From the NCBI GenBank assembly GCA_041395245.1, contig JAWLAY010000020.1:1-64000 (forward strand): DNA of 64,000 nucleotides, read 5' to 3'. The notes beneath the pieces are model-generated. The model was given only the letters and a program-made list of their open reading frames with translations, was not told the DNA's origin and did no database searches. Position 1 is the stretch's first letter. Every line of letters starts with the position of its first letter. A program made the position numbers and the translations under genes. This document shows positions 32,471 through 41,626 of the stretch, piece by piece. The stretch comes from Aquimonas sp041395245. Lineage in GTDB: Bacteria; Pseudomonadota; Gammaproteobacteria; Xanthomonadales; Xanthomonadaceae.

Positions 32471-35077
32471 TCACTGACGATGCTGCAGGTGCTGCTGTTT
32501 GAGCTTCATCATACGAATCGCGCCGACCGTTTGCGCCGAGAGTTCGGTGAACTGTCCCGCCAGAACGTTCTGCGCGCTCACCGCATCGCCCGATTGCGCC
32601 AGCCTCGCGACCTCGCCCGCACAGCGATGGAACTGTGCATGTTTGTCTCGCAGGTCTTCGTATTCGCGGGCACCCGCGCACGATTTCCCCTCACCATAGA
32701 TCCATTGGCCCAGCGCACAGGCGTGATCAACCGAGGTGCGCTCCACGTTGATGGGTTCACCGCGACCTGCGATGGCCTCCTGCAGCTTTTCGCGCCAAGC
32801 GCGATGTGCAGCAATCATGGCTTCGAAGCCGGTTTGGTCTGCGCACGCGGCCCCGTCGGACTCCAAGCGGAATCGACCCACGGTCTGCACCAGAGCCTTC
32901 GCCTGATCCTGCATGCTGGCGGCAGCGGCAGCGGCTTCCTCGACGAGTGCGGCATTCTGCTGGGTCGCCTCGTCCATCTGAATGATGGTCTGGTTCATTT
33001 CACCGATTCCTTGCGACTGTTCCGCAGAGGACGCACTGATTTCGCCCATCAGGTCGGTAACGCGGCGCACCGATTGGACGATTTCCGCCATGGTCTCTCC
33101 CGCGTCGCGAACCAGTTTGCTGCCACCTTCGACACGCTCGATGGAGTCACTGATCAACTGCTTAATCTCGCGCGCGGAGGCGGCGCTGCGTTGCGCCAGG
33201 GCGCGGACTTCGCCCGCCACCACGGCAAAGCCGCGACCTTGTTCGCCGGCGCGCGCCGCTTCGACGGCGGCATTCAGCGCCAGAATGTTGGTCTGGAAGG
33301 CAATGCCATCAATAGTGGCGATGATGTCGCTCATTCGGACAGAGGATTCGCTGATCCCCTGCATGGTCGACACGACGCGTTCGACCACTTCGCCGCCACG
33401 CGTGGCGACCGAGGTGGCACTGGCCGCCAGCTGATTGGCTTGACGCGCGTTTTCGGCGTTCTGGGTGACCGTGCTGGTGAGGTGTTGCATGTTTGCTGCC
33501 GTCTCTTCGAGACTTGCTGCCTGCGATTCCGTACGACGCGACAGATCCTGGTTGCCGTTCGCAATCTCGCCCGCTGCCCCATCGACGGCTTCAGCAACCG
33601 ACTTGATCTCGCCGACGATCCGGGCGAGTTGTTCGACCGTTTCGTTGACCGCGGTTTTCATCTCGCCAAAGGTCGCGCGGTATTCGCCCGCGACCCTGCG
33701 CGAAAGATCGCCGTCCGCGATGGCCAGCATCACTTCGCGAATTTCCCGCAAGCCGCCCACCGTGGTGTCCAGCATCAGATTCAGGTTTTCAGCGTGACGT
33801 TTGAAGAAGCCGACCTTGCCATCCAGCGGAATACGTTGGTCGAGATCACCCTCCGCGGCGGCACGGGTAATCCGATCAACTTCGGCTTCCACCAGGGCTT
33901 CCTGCGTTCGCTCGCGCCATTCCAGAACAGTCCCACGACGAATCTGTTGGGCATCAAGCACCGCGGACGCCACAAGCGAAAAACTGCGTCCGCCAAACCA
34001 GAACGAACTGAAGCGAACTTTGTCACCATCCGTGGTCATCGCCACCCGGTCCTCCTCGTGACGCTGCACGTAGGTGAGCGGTGCTCCGATGACCTTTTCC
34101 ACGTCAAAACTCGGGATGTCTTTGCGGATTTCCGTGATCGACTCCAAGAACAACTCTTTCAGTGATCGATTGATCGACAGGATTTTCCCCTCCGGTCCAA
34201 CGATCATCACATTGGTGCGAACGCAGTCGAGCGCTTCGAGCACGCGGAAATTCTCGGTCGCGCGCCGTCGTTCGTCGGCGATCTGGTAGCCGGTGCGGAT
34301 CTGCATGGACTGCAATTCCAGCAACAGGCGACCGATTTCGTCATTGCGGTCGATCGCCAGATCTTCGTCGTAGTGGCCTTGATCGATGCGTTTGAACGCG
34401 CGCTGTGCCGTATCCAGACGTCCGACGATATCGTTCCCGAGCCACCACGCCGAGTAGAGCCCAGTAACCAGTGCCAATCCCACCACGCCATACAACAGCG
34501 TGTCGGGCGCACCCAACACGTTCAGCACCAACAACGCCGCACCGGTGCACGCAGCGAAGGCGCCGAAGAAGTACAGGCGCGCCCGTAGCGACATGTGCCA
34601 CATCGGGTTCAGCCGAATGGCCAGTTGTCGTCCCACCACGGCGCCGAAGCTGATTCGCAAACCGGGCGCCTTGGCTCGGATCTTGGCGTAGGCCCCTTCT
34701 GCGGCGGCAATTTGCTCTCGCGTTGCCATCTTGCGCACCGACAGATAGCCGACGACCTTGTCGTCCTCGAAGATCGGGGTGACCCGCGCCTTTACCCAAT
34801 AGTGGTCGCCGTTCTTGCAGCGATTCTTGACGAAGCCCATCCACGGGCGTCGGGCCTTGAGACGCCGCCACAAGTCGTCGAAGGCTTCGGGCGGCATGTC
34901 GGGATGACGCACCAGATTGTGTGCCTTGCCGATCAACTCGTCGGACTCGAAGCCGCTGATCCGGATGAAGTCCTCGTTGACGTACGTGATGACGCCTTTC
35001 AGGTCGGTGCGCGACACGATCAGGGTGTTGGGATCGAGTTTTACCTCACGTCCAGTGACGGGCAGATTGGTGCGCAT
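32471..35077 (-). CDS. Methyl-accepting chemotaxis protein with Aer-type PAS and C-terminal CZB domain
   Basis: 868 residues. Order: Aer-like PAS (FIRISGFESDELIGKAHNLVRHPDMPPEAF, KNRCKNGDHYWVKA) in residues 1-120; two or so spans near 165-210; a HAMP-like segment; a second PAS-like region from about 265; a second HAMP-like stretch near 415; the MCP signalling domain with the hairpin tip IAFQTNILALNAAVEAARAGEQGRGFAVVAGEVRALAQRS; and a C-terminal CZB domain (DHACALGQWIYGEG, DKHAQFHR). CZB binds zinc through three His and one Cys and senses oxidants such as HOCl in related receptors. PAS of this type usually holds FAD and senses redox. So this receptor should integrate redox and zinc/oxidant signals. 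No che genes are adjacent. Confidence 0.9.
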   Translation of the reverse strand: MRTNLPVTGREVKLDPNTLIVSRTDLKGVITYVNEDFIRISGFESDELIGKAHNLVRHPDMPPEAFDDLWRRLKARRPWMGFVKNRCKNGDHYWVKARVTPIFEDDKVVGYLSVRKMATREQIAAAEGAYAKIRAKAPGLRISFGAVVGRQLAIRLNPMWHMSLRARLYFFGAFAACTGAALLVLNVLGAPDTLLYGVVGLALVTGLYSAWWLGNDIVGRLDTAQRAFKRIDQGHYDEDLAIDRNDEIGRLLLELQSMQIRTGYQIADERRRATENFRVLEALDCVRTNVMIVGPEGKILSINRSLKELFLESITEIRKDIPSFDVEKVIGAPLTYVQRHEEDRVAMTTDGDKVRFSSFWFGGRSFSLVASAVLDAQQIRRGTVLEWRERTQEALVEAEVDRITRAAAEGDLDQRIPLDGKVGFFKRHAENLNLMLDTTVGGLREIREVMLAIADGDLSRRVAGEYRATFGEMKTAVNETVEQLARIVGEIKSVAEAVDGAAGEIANGNQDLSRRTESQAASLEETAANMQHLTSTVTQNAENARQANQLAASATSVATRGGEVVERVVSTMQGISESSVRMSDIIATIDGIAFQTNILALNAAVEAARAGEQGRGFAVVAGEVRALAQRSAASAREIKQLISDSIERVEGGSKLVRDAGETMAEIVQSVRRVTDLMGEISASSAEQSQGIGEMNQTIIQMDEATQQNAALVEEAAAAAASMQDQAKALVQTVGRFRLESDGAACADQTGFEAMIAAHRAWREKLQEAIAGRGEPINVERTSVDHACALGQWIYGEGKSCAGAREYEDLRDKHAQFHRCAGEVARLAQSGDAVSAQNVLAGQFTELSAQTVGAIRMMKLKQQHLQHRQ

Positions 35078-35214
35078 GACGAACATTTCTCTGGTTGGGG
35101 GCCTGACATGCCCGCATGCAAGACTGCTGCCGCAGAAGAGTCGAGCAGTGCGTCTTCACCATCTTTCCCACGGCTGTTTGACGCAAGTCAATCGGATTGT
35201 CGTCAAACAGGCGT

Positions 35215-36162
35215 TCAGCGGCAGCTTTCGGCCTTTTCGCTAACCACAACGGGTTCCCAGTAGCCGTTGTCCTTGAGCATGCCGCGCTGTCCGTGAAAGC
35301 GCGCCGCCAGGCGGTAGGTCATGCCCGCGACGACATCCAGTTGCAGGTCGTGACGAAACGCGGAACTGGATCGCGAACGGTGCAGCAGCGCCGCATCACT
35401 GAACTCGCGTGGATCAATCGCTTCGCTGAGTGTGATGCGCCGCAAACCCGGCTCGACCCGAAAGGTATCCGAGCGAGTGGGTCCAGGAAGCTGGCCGTCG
35501 ATGGCAATGATCACCAGCGGAAACTCCTGTCGGCTCCGTGAGCCGACGAAAAGCTGACTGACTCGACCGCAGGTGTCCGCCGCTGCCGCGCCGCTGGAGC
35601 CGCCACCGCCAAAGCCTGCGCCCGACGGCGAGACGCTGAGCTGCATGGCGGGTAGCCGACGCGATTCAATACGTCCCAACAATGACTGCCGTTGTCCCGC
35701 TCTGCTGATCAGCAACTCGACGTCACCCTGCTGCGCGGAGAGTGTCTGACGAAAAACCTGCGCGGCACGTGCCTGATGGTCGGGAAGCTCACCAAGCCCA
35801 AGCAAGGACGTTCCGGCAACGGCAAGAATCCGGTCGTCGGCGCGCAGGCCCATCGAGGCGGCGGGAGAAGACGGCGCAACCGCCAGAACCTGCAGTCCTT
35901 CGATATCCCGTTCAGGCTGAAACCGGCCCTCCACCAAGGCACCGAAGCGCGCCGAACTGAAGCCGTCCATGGAAATCTGCATTCCCTGCAGGGATTCGAG
36001 AGGAACCTCACCGGACTCGACCAGTTGGGCGATGGCACCCTGCACGGCCTCACTGACGCGTGCCTCGGAAATGGCGGGGTCGCTGGCATGGCTCAGTCCG
36101 GCGAACAGGCACAGATTGGGCAGGAGCAGAGCCGCCAGGGTTCTTGTAAGTGTTGTCGACAT
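35215..36162 (-). CDS. Exported PDZ-domain protein in an ECF sigma operon
   Basis: 315 residues. Signal peptide (LAALLLPNLCLFAGLSHA), a helical segment, then a PDZ-like domain at about residues 85-165 (LQVLAVAPSSPAASMGLRADDRILAVAG...). After a Gly-rich linker (GAGFGGGGSSGAAAAD) comes a beta-rich C-terminal domain of about 130 residues with one Cys pair, ending EKAESCR. No protease catalytic triad is seen, so it is a scaffold or sensor and not a DegP-type protease. It lies 64 bases behind the anti-sigma gene and is probably the third gene of the sigma operon. It may help sense envelope state. Confidence 0.75.
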   Translation of the reverse strand: MSTTLTRTLAALLLPNLCLFAGLSHASDPAISEARVSEAVQGAIAQLVESGEVPLESLQGMQISMDGFSSARFGALVEGRFQPERDIEGLQVLAVAPSSPAASMGLRADDRILAVAGTSLLGLGELPDHQARAAQVFRQTLSAQQGDVELLISRAGQRQSLLGRIESRRLPAMQLSVSPSGAGFGGGGSSGAAAADTCGRVSQLFVGSRSRQEFPLVIIAIDGQLPGPTRSDTFRVEPGLRRITLSEAIDPREFSDAALLHRSRSSSAFRHDLQLDVVAGMTYRLAARFHGQRGMLKDNGYWEPVVVSEKAESCR

Positions 36163-36226
36163 GGGGTCACCCTCGAATAGAAAAGACGTGGTGTTGGAAC
36201 GCCACCGAGACGCGGTGGGATGCGCT

Positions 36227-36544
36227 TCAAATCCAGATCGGCGCGCTGTCCGGCGGGCTGATCGTTCGCTGCCAGCGCTGCTGGTCCTGTGCATTGCGGA
36301 CGGATTCGATACCCGCAGGTGCGCGCCAATTCACTGTCGTCGCGGGCTCGGGTAGTGGCAGCCAGAGTGCGGTTGCCGTGACCGCGCAAGCAACCAGCCC
36401 GCGCAGGCCGAGACGCTGCCAATGGCGACGTCGCAGTCGGCGCGCAATCCGCAGAGCGCCGGAATGCGCGTCAATTTCGGGTACCGGCAAGCCTTGCAGG
36501 TAGGCGTTGAGTTGCTGCTGGCCAAGCGTGTCGTGATGGGTCAT
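36227..36544 (-). CDS. Small transmembrane anti-sigma factor
   Basis: 105 residues. A cytoplasmic N-terminal part with helices (GQQQLNAYLQGLPVPEIDAHSGALRIARRLRRRH), one membrane span (LGLRGLVACAVTATALWLPL) and a short periplasmic tail. Its start codon overlaps the stop of the sigma gene (ATGA), which is a strong context argument for an anti-sigma factor. No zinc-binding HxxxCxxC motif is seen, so it is not a ZAS-type. It should hold the sigma at the membrane until a signal releases it. Confidence 0.75.
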   Translation of the reverse strand: MTHHDTLGQQQLNAYLQGLPVPEIDAHSGALRIARRLRRRHWQRLGLRGLVACAVTATALWLPLPEPATTVNWRAPAGIESVRNAQDQQRWQRTISPPDSAPIWI

Positions 36545-37134
36545 GGTGCGCTTCTCGCGTTGTCTGTGTCGCCGCGTTCCGACTCAAGCCACTCCGCCAG
36601 TTGGCGCTTGGCGCGTGACAACAGGGATTTCGAATAGCTGGGTGTGCGTTGGAACAGGTCTGCCAGTTCGTCGTGACTCAAGCCTTCCAGTTCGAACAGC
36701 ACCAGCACCGCTCTTGCCTGTGGCTTCAAACGCTGCAGCAGGCCTAGCGCATCGAGTTGGCGCTCCAAGGCAGGGTCAGTGCGGACTTCCGTCACGCTGT
36801 CGTCGAATTCCACGGTTTGCCAGCGCTGCCTGGCACGCAAGGCATCGATACTGAGGTGCGCGGCCGTACGCTTCAGCCAGACCACAAACGGCGCCTCACC
36901 GCGATACTGCGCCATGCGCTCCATGACACGGACAAAGCTGTCCTGAACGATGTCCTCCGCCAGCGCAGGTTGGGCGCACAGCCGCAAGGCCAGCGCGTAG
37001 GCGGCTTGGGCGTGGCGCCGATACAGCTCGGCAATCGCCTTCGCATCACCGCGCCGAGCACGCGCAACCAACTCGCCTTCCTCCATGGCTTCGGTCGTGA
37101 CGGCAGTGGCAGTGAGGTTGGCGAGCAGCAACAT
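36541..37134 (-). CDS. ECF RNA polymerase sigma factor (classical, with anti-sigma)
   Basis: About 197 residues. Region 2: AIAELYRRHAQAAYALALRLCAQPALAEDIVQDSFVRVMERMAQYRGE, with the canonical acidic AED...QD pair of region 2.2, then WLKRTAAHLSIDALRARQRW. Region 4: LKPQARAVLVLFELEGLSHDELADLFQRTPSYSKSLLSRAKRQL, a helix-turn-helix for -35 recognition. ATG 37134 has AAGGAGA immediately upstream; ATG 37086 is an alternative. It overlaps the anti-sigma gene by 4 bases. It is divergent from the second sigma gene, sharing a 113-base promoter region. Confidence 0.88.
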   Translation of the reverse strand: MLLLANLTATAVTTEAMEEGELVARARRGDAKAIAELYRRHAQAAYALALRLCAQPALAEDIVQDSFVRVMERMAQYRGEAPFVVWLKRTAAHLSIDALRARQRWQTVEFDDSVTEVRTDPALERQLDALGLLQRLKPQARAVLVLFELEGLSHDELADLFQRTPSYSKSLLSRAKRQLAEWLESERGDTDNARSAP

Positions 37135-37247
37135 GTCTCCTTGGACGTGCGAAAGGCGCGTCGCGTCGCAGCGACGATTACCTGATGACGCGGACTGGAA
37201 TCGCTCGCACATATACTGCGCTGGCGAAAGCCGCGCACGGGATTCCA
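37135..37247. promoter_or_regulatory. Shared promoter region of two divergent sigma genes
   Basis: The 113 bases between the two start codons must hold both promoters. A -10-like tatact hexamer lies at about 37212-37217 for the rightward gene, with no clear -35 partner. No repeated operator was found. Confidence 0.4.
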
Positions 37248-37811
37248 ATGAGCGAAGTCACCCAACTACTGCAACGTGCTCGCGACGGTGACCGCGCGGC
37301 CTGGGATCAGGCGGTGGCGTTCATCTACCAGGACCTTCGCCGCATTGCCCGCAGCGTGCTGCACGGCCCGGGCAGCGCCACACTGGATGCAACCGGACTG
37401 GTGCACGAGTGCTACTTGCGACTGTCGCGCGCCGGACCGGACGGTGTCGTGAACCGCCAGCATTTCCTGGCGATTGCGGCCACGGCGATGCGCCAACTGA
37501 TGCTCAACCATGCGCGCGATCGGGTGGCGGCCAAACGCGGCGGTGGCGCGGCGCAAGTGACGCTGGAGGAGACCGATCTGGCGGCCGACGCGCAGGCCGA
37601 ACAGTTGCTGCTGCTGGATCAGGCCCTCGAGCGACTGGCGGCACAGGATGAGCGTCTCGCCCGCGTGGTGGAGTGCCGCGTGTTTGCCGGACTGAGCGAG
37701 CAGGAGACCGCCGACGCGCTGGATATTCCGTTGCGCAGCACGCAACGCCTGTTTGCCGAAGCAAAGCAATTGCTGGCGCGCCTGCTCGCCGAACTGGATG
37801 CTGGCGGATGA
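37248..37811 (+). CDS. ECF sigma factor of the Ser/Thr-kinase-linked (ECF43-like) type
   Basis: 187 residues. Region 2 reads YQDLRRIARSVLHGPGSATLDATGLVHECYLRLSR, the pattern of the Sig-70_X6 (TIGR02999) group. In it the usual acidic region-2.2 residues (as in DAEDLVQE) are replaced, with a Thr at position 49 in LDATGLVHE. Region 4: LARVVECRVFAGLSEQETADALDIPLRSTQRLFAEAKQLL. ATG 37248 is chosen because the sigma fold starts there. The next gene, 58 bases on, encodes a Ser/Thr kinase. In the EcfP/PknT pair of Vibrio parahaemolyticus a sigma lacking these acidic residues is activated when a kinase phosphorylates this Thr, so the same mechanism is inferred here. Confidence 0.85.
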   Translation: MSEVTQLLQRARDGDRAAWDQAVAFIYQDLRRIARSVLHGPGSATLDATGLVHECYLRLSRAGPDGVVNRQHFLAIAATAMRQLMLNHARDRVAAKRGGGAAQVTLEETDLAADAQAEQLLLLDQALERLAAQDERLARVVECRVFAGLSEQETADALDIPLRSTQRLFAEAKQLLARLLAELDAGG

Positions 37812-37869
37812 GCCGCTCATACCGGGTTTCTGCTGCCATGTGCCCATACCCTGAAACCTCCCGACGGTC

Positions 37870-40326
37870 ATGAGTTCTTCTCCACTCGATCTACTTGAAC
37901 CGGGCGCCTTGGTAGGTGGCCCCTTGATGCGTTCGTTGGCGCTGCATATCGAGCAGGCCGAACGGCTGCCTTTGGACACGCGCCTCGGACCTTTCCGCAT
38001 CGTTGGAGAACTGGGGCGTGGCGGCATGGGTGTGGTCTACCGCGCCGAACGTGATGATGGGGCGTTCTCGCAGCAAGTCGCGATCAAGTGCGGACGTCGG
38101 AGCCAGGACGCGCGCAGCGAGATACGCTTTCTGCGCGAACGCCAGTTGCTCGCCGAGCTGCGCCATCCCCATGTTGCGCGTTTGCTGGATGGCGGCCGTG
38201 ACGACAAGGGTCGCCTTTGGTTTGCGATGGAGTGCATCGAAGGCGAGCGCATTGATGCGCACGCCTGTCGACAACGACTGGACGGGCGCGCGCGGATTGC
38301 CCTGATGCTGCAGGTCATGGATGCGGTGAGCTTTGCGCATCAACGTCTGGTCATCCACCGCGACATCAAGCCCGCCAACGTGCTGGTCGATGCCGATGGC
38401 CGCATCAAATTGCTCGATTTCGGTATTGCCAGTCTGTTCGACGAAGAAGATCGCGAGCACGCCTACTCGCCCGCGTGGGCCAGTCCCGAGCAGCGCGCGC
38501 AGCGGGAGCTGGGTCCCGCCTCGGACCAGTATCAACTTGGCTTGCTGCTCAATGCGGTGCTGCGATGTCAGACGTTGCCGGACACATCGGTGGAACTCAC
38601 AGCGACGGCGCCGCCCGAGTCGGCGAGCAGTGCGTCGGCTCCACTCGTGATCGATGTGGGCGCTTGGTGTGATATCGGATCTGCGCAGCGCGGTGCCGAG
38701 TTGTCCGCCATTCTGCGGCGAGCCTGCGCCGCAGCGCCGGAAGATCGCTACGGCTCGGTCAGCGAGTTCGCACGTGACCTGCAGCGCTGGTTGGAACGTC
38801 GCCCGGTGCATGCCTTCGGGAATAGCCTGGGCTACAGCCTGCGTTGTGCCATGCGAAGACAGCCGTGGACGGCCAGTCTCGCCGGGCTCTCCCTGATCGT
38901 CCTGATTGCCACGGTCAGCACGTTCAGTTGGCGTCTTGCCAAGGAGCGCGACGCCGCGCGTCTGGCGGCCGAACGCGCCGAACGGGAAGCGGCGACGGCG
39001 CAGGCCATCAATCGATTCCTCAACGAAGACCTATTGCAGCGCGCGAATCCGTTCGAAGAGGCGCGCCGGGACCTGACCGTTCGCGAGGCGCTTGAGCAAG
39101 CGGCGTTAAGTGTGGATGAGCGCTTTTCGGAGCAGCCCGCGATTGCCGCATCCCTGCATTGGACGCTGGCGAACAGCCTGCTGGGTGTGGGCGATGCAGA
39201 GCGTGCGGAAGCGCAGATTGAACGGGCCATCGAACTGGATGACGCGGCAGGACTGTTTGATGCATCCCAGCGAATCGGCTTGCTGGTGGACCAGGCCGAC
39301 ATCCTGGTCGAACAACGACGTTTCGATGAGGCAGCGGCATTGTTCGCACGGGCGTTGGATGCAGCCCGACGCGACTTCGGCGATGACGCCGAGTTGACGG
39401 TTCTCGCCGAGTTTCGCGCCACCCAACGGCTGTTGTCGCAAAACCTGCTGGAGCCCTTTCTGGAAGCCAACGCGCCACTGCTGCAGAAGCTTGCGAATCA
39501 TCAGCCCCAACTCGCCACCCAGCTCATCTCGGGTCTAACCACGGACGCCGACGCGGCGGCAAGACTGGGTCGCTTTGACCGCGCGCAGGCTGCCATCGAT
39601 CAGGCTCTTGTGCGGAGCCGCTCGCTTCCGCCGCGATGGCAACACCTGCATCTGGCCGCGTTGCAGGCCAGCGCGCTGCTGTTGCGTCAGCGCGGCGAGC
39701 TGGCGCGTGCTGCGGTGGAACAAAGACAGGTCAGCGCACTGCGCGAACAGCGCTTCGGTCGCCAGCATCCGGTCACTCTGCAAGCCAACAACGAGTTGGC
39801 TAGCATCCTGCAGGATGGCAAGCACTACGAGGAGGCCGAGCAACTGTTTCGCGAAGTGTTGACGGTGCGCGAGCAAACCCTGGGCATCGGCAATACCCTG
39901 ACCCGCAACAGTCTCAACAATCTGGGCCTGGTCCTGTCGCTGCAGGGCAAGCTGGACGAGGCCAGCATTCACTATCGCCGCGCGCTGGATGCCGAACGCG
40001 CCCTGCTCGGTGACGATGCGCTGGATGTTCTGATTCTCGCCCACAACTTCGCGGGATTGTTGCGCGCCCAGGGCAAGCTCGACGATGCCATCGCGATGGC
40101 TCGCGATACCGTGGCGCGCGCAGAACGGACCCTGTCCGAAGAGCGCGCCGAGCCGGCCCTGTTCCGTGTCGGCCTGGCGCATTCACTGCTGAAGCACGGC
40201 GAACGCCAGGCTGCGGTCGAGCAATACGATCTCGCCCATGCCCGACTGGCCAAGGTCTACGGTGAGGACCATCCTAAGGTGCAACGCATACTGGAAATGC
40301 GTGCCGAGGCATTGCGCGGGCCTTGA
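37870..40326 (+). CDS. Ser/Thr protein kinase with C-terminal TPR domain
   Basis: 818 residues. Kinase domain at about residues 43-330: Gly-loop GELGRGGMGVVYRAE, Lys73 in VAIKCG, catalytic HRDIKPANV, DFGIASLF. A membrane span follows near 340-358 (LAGLSLIVLIATVSTF). The remaining 450 residues are helical TPR-like repeats (Ala/Leu/Glu-rich helices, with clear TPR pairs such as YEEAEQLFREVLTVREQTLG and LDEASIHYRRALDAERALLG). The TPR array should be extracytoplasmic. It is 58 bases behind the ECF43-like sigma gene and is its probable activating kinase. The last 90 bases run toward the prenyltransferase gene without overlap. Confidence 0.9.
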   Translation: MSSSPLDLLEPGALVGGPLMRSLALHIEQAERLPLDTRLGPFRIVGELGRGGMGVVYRAERDDGAFSQQVAIKCGRRSQDARSEIRFLRERQLLAELRHPHVARLLDGGRDDKGRLWFAMECIEGERIDAHACRQRLDGRARIALMLQVMDAVSFAHQRLVIHRDIKPANVLVDADGRIKLLDFGIASLFDEEDREHAYSPAWASPEQRAQRELGPASDQYQLGLLLNAVLRCQTLPDTSVELTATAPPESASSASAPLVIDVGAWCDIGSAQRGAELSAILRRACAAAPEDRYGSVSEFARDLQRWLERRPVHAFGNSLGYSLRCAMRRQPWTASLAGLSLIVLIATVSTFSWRLAKERDAARLAAERAEREAATAQAINRFLNEDLLQRANPFEEARRDLTVREALEQAALSVDERFSEQPAIAASLHWTLANSLLGVGDAERAEAQIERAIELDDAAGLFDASQRIGLLVDQADILVEQRRFDEAAALFARALDAARRDFGDDAELTVLAEFRATQRLLSQNLLEPFLEANAPLLQKLANHQPQLATQLISGLTTDADAAARLGRFDRAQAAIDQALVRSRSLPPRWQHLHLAALQASALLLRQRGELARAAVEQRQVSALREQRFGRQHPVTLQANNELASILQDGKHYEEAEQLFREVLTVREQTLGIGNTLTRNSLNNLGLVLSLQGKLDEASIHYRRALDAERALLGDDALDVLILAHNFAGLLRAQGKLDDAIAMARDTVARAERTLSEERAEPALFRVGLAHSLLKHGERQAAVEQYDLAHARLAKVYGEDHPKVQRILEMRAEALRGP

Positions 40327-40350
40327 CGGGCGGCTCGCCTGCTCCGCATC

Positions 40351-41358
40351 GTGGCGCACCGGTCGTGGCAAGGGAGCGCGCTGACATTGACTGTTCAACA
40401 CGACGCGATCACGCCGCAGGCGCATGCATTGAATCCCGCCGCCAGCCCGTCTGAGCGCTGGCCTCGCTGGCAAGCCTTGTGGGCGCTGACGCGTCCGGGA
40501 TTTCTCTGGCTGTCGATCAGTGCCGCCATGCTTGGGCTCGCAGGCCACACCGGATGGCGGGCGGAGGACATGTGGCGCGCCGCGCTCATCGTGTTGCTGA
40601 TCGCAGCGGCGCATGCCGCCATCAACGCATGGAATGACGTCCACGATGCCTTGTCGGGTGCGGACGCCAGCAACCTTGATCGTTTCGCCCCGTTCTGCGG
40701 CGGATCGCGTGCCTTGCAGGAAGGCGGTCTGGACGGGGTCGATGCGCGTCGTCTGGTGCTTGGACTCTGCGTGGTCACTGTGGGCGGTGGTTTGTGGCTC
40801 GCCGTGCATGCCGAGCCGATGTTGCTGTGGATTGGCGCGCTCGGGTTGCTGCTGGGATGGGCGTATTCGGCGCCGCCGCTGGCACTGATGCGGCGTGGGC
40901 TGGGCGAGTTGACGGTCGCGATCTGCTGGGGCCTGATCCCGCTCGGTGCGCGGCTCGCCTTGGACGACCAGGTGACCAGCTTGGGTTGGTTGATGCCGCT
41001 CGCGCCAGCGGTCGGCGCATGCGCCATTCTGGTCGTGGCCAACATCGCCGATGCCGACGCGGACGGGGCCAATGGCAAGCGCACGTTGGTGGTGCGGCTC
41101 GGCCCGCAGCGCGCCATAACGCTGTTCATGGCGCTGCAGTCGGCGCTATGGCTCCTGCTGACGGGCGCGGTCTGGCTGGGTGCATGGCCGTGCTGGACCC
41201 TGCTGGCGTTGCTCGCCCTGCCCTTCAGCCTGCTGGCAATGCGTAGAGCCCAAGCGGCGCGCGCAAATCGTGAGCCGCTGCGGCACGCCATTCCTGCCGC
41301 GATTCAAACCAGTCTGGTCTTCAATCTGGCGCTCGCGCTGGGATTCGCGCTGGCCTGA
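40351..41358 (+). CDS. UbiA-family prenyltransferase (MenA-like)
   Basis: 335 residues from a GTG at 40351. A TTG at 40387 with GGGAG upstream is a credible alternative. The polyprenyl-diphosphate site is AINAWNDVHDALSGADASN (NDxxDx5D) and the second Asp motif is IADADADGANGKRT. About eight to nine membrane spans follow. The family condenses a prenyl chain with an aromatic acceptor in the inner membrane. The closest layout is MenA, but the acceptor cannot be told and no other quinone genes are near. It follows the kinase-TPR gene by 24 bases and could be co-transcribed by read-through. Confidence 0.82.
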   Translation: MAHRSWQGSALTLTVQHDAITPQAHALNPAASPSERWPRWQALWALTRPGFLWLSISAAMLGLAGHTGWRAEDMWRAALIVLLIAAAHAAINAWNDVHDALSGADASNLDRFAPFCGGSRALQEGGLDGVDARRLVLGLCVVTVGGGLWLAVHAEPMLLWIGALGLLLGWAYSAPPLALMRRGLGELTVAICWGLIPLGARLALDDQVTSLGWLMPLAPAVGACAILVVANIADADADGANGKRTLVVRLGPQRAITLFMALQSALWLLLTGAVWLGAWPCWTLLALLALPFSLLAMRRAQAARANREPLRHAIPAAIQTSLVFNLALALGFALA

Positions 41359-41403
41359 ACGAGGCCAAGGTTCACGTGTCTTGCCTGCGCGAAAGTGAGG
41401 CAC

Positions 41404-41430
41404 AAAAAAGCCCGCGCGTGGCGGGCTTTT
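41404..41430. terminator. Bidirectional terminator between the prenyltransferase and rpmG
   Basis: An A-run, stem aaaagcccgc / gcgggctttt over a 5-base loop, and a T-run form a compact symmetrical hairpin between two convergent genes. It can end both transcripts. Confidence 0.88.
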
Positions 41431-41449
41431 CTGCAAAGGCATGGATCAA

Positions 41450-41614
41450 TTACTTGATCTTGCCTTCCTTGTACGGGACGTGCTTACGCACAACCGGGTC
41501 GTACTTGTTCATTTCCATCTTGCCGGGGGTGTTTTTCTTGTTCTTGTCGGTCGTGTAGAAATGACCGGTGCCGGCGGTGGAGATCAGGCGGATCTTGTCG
41601 CGCTTGGATGCCAT
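41450..41614 (-). CDS. rpmG: 50S ribosomal protein L33
   Basis: A 54-residue basic protein, translated from the minus strand, that starts MASKRDKIRLISTAGTGHFY and ends KHVPYKEGKIK. The sequence agrees with the Cys-free (C-minus, zinc-independent) L33 form: the TTDKNKKNTPGKMEMNKYDP middle holds no Cys. It is a large-subunit ribosome protein. The gene lies 12 bases after rpmB on the same strand and is usually co-transcribed with it. Confidence 0.97.
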   Translation of the reverse strand: MASKRDKIRLISTAGTGHFYTTDKNKKNTPGKMEMNKYDPVVRKHVPYKEGKIK

Positions 41615-41626
41615 GGTCGGTTCTCC

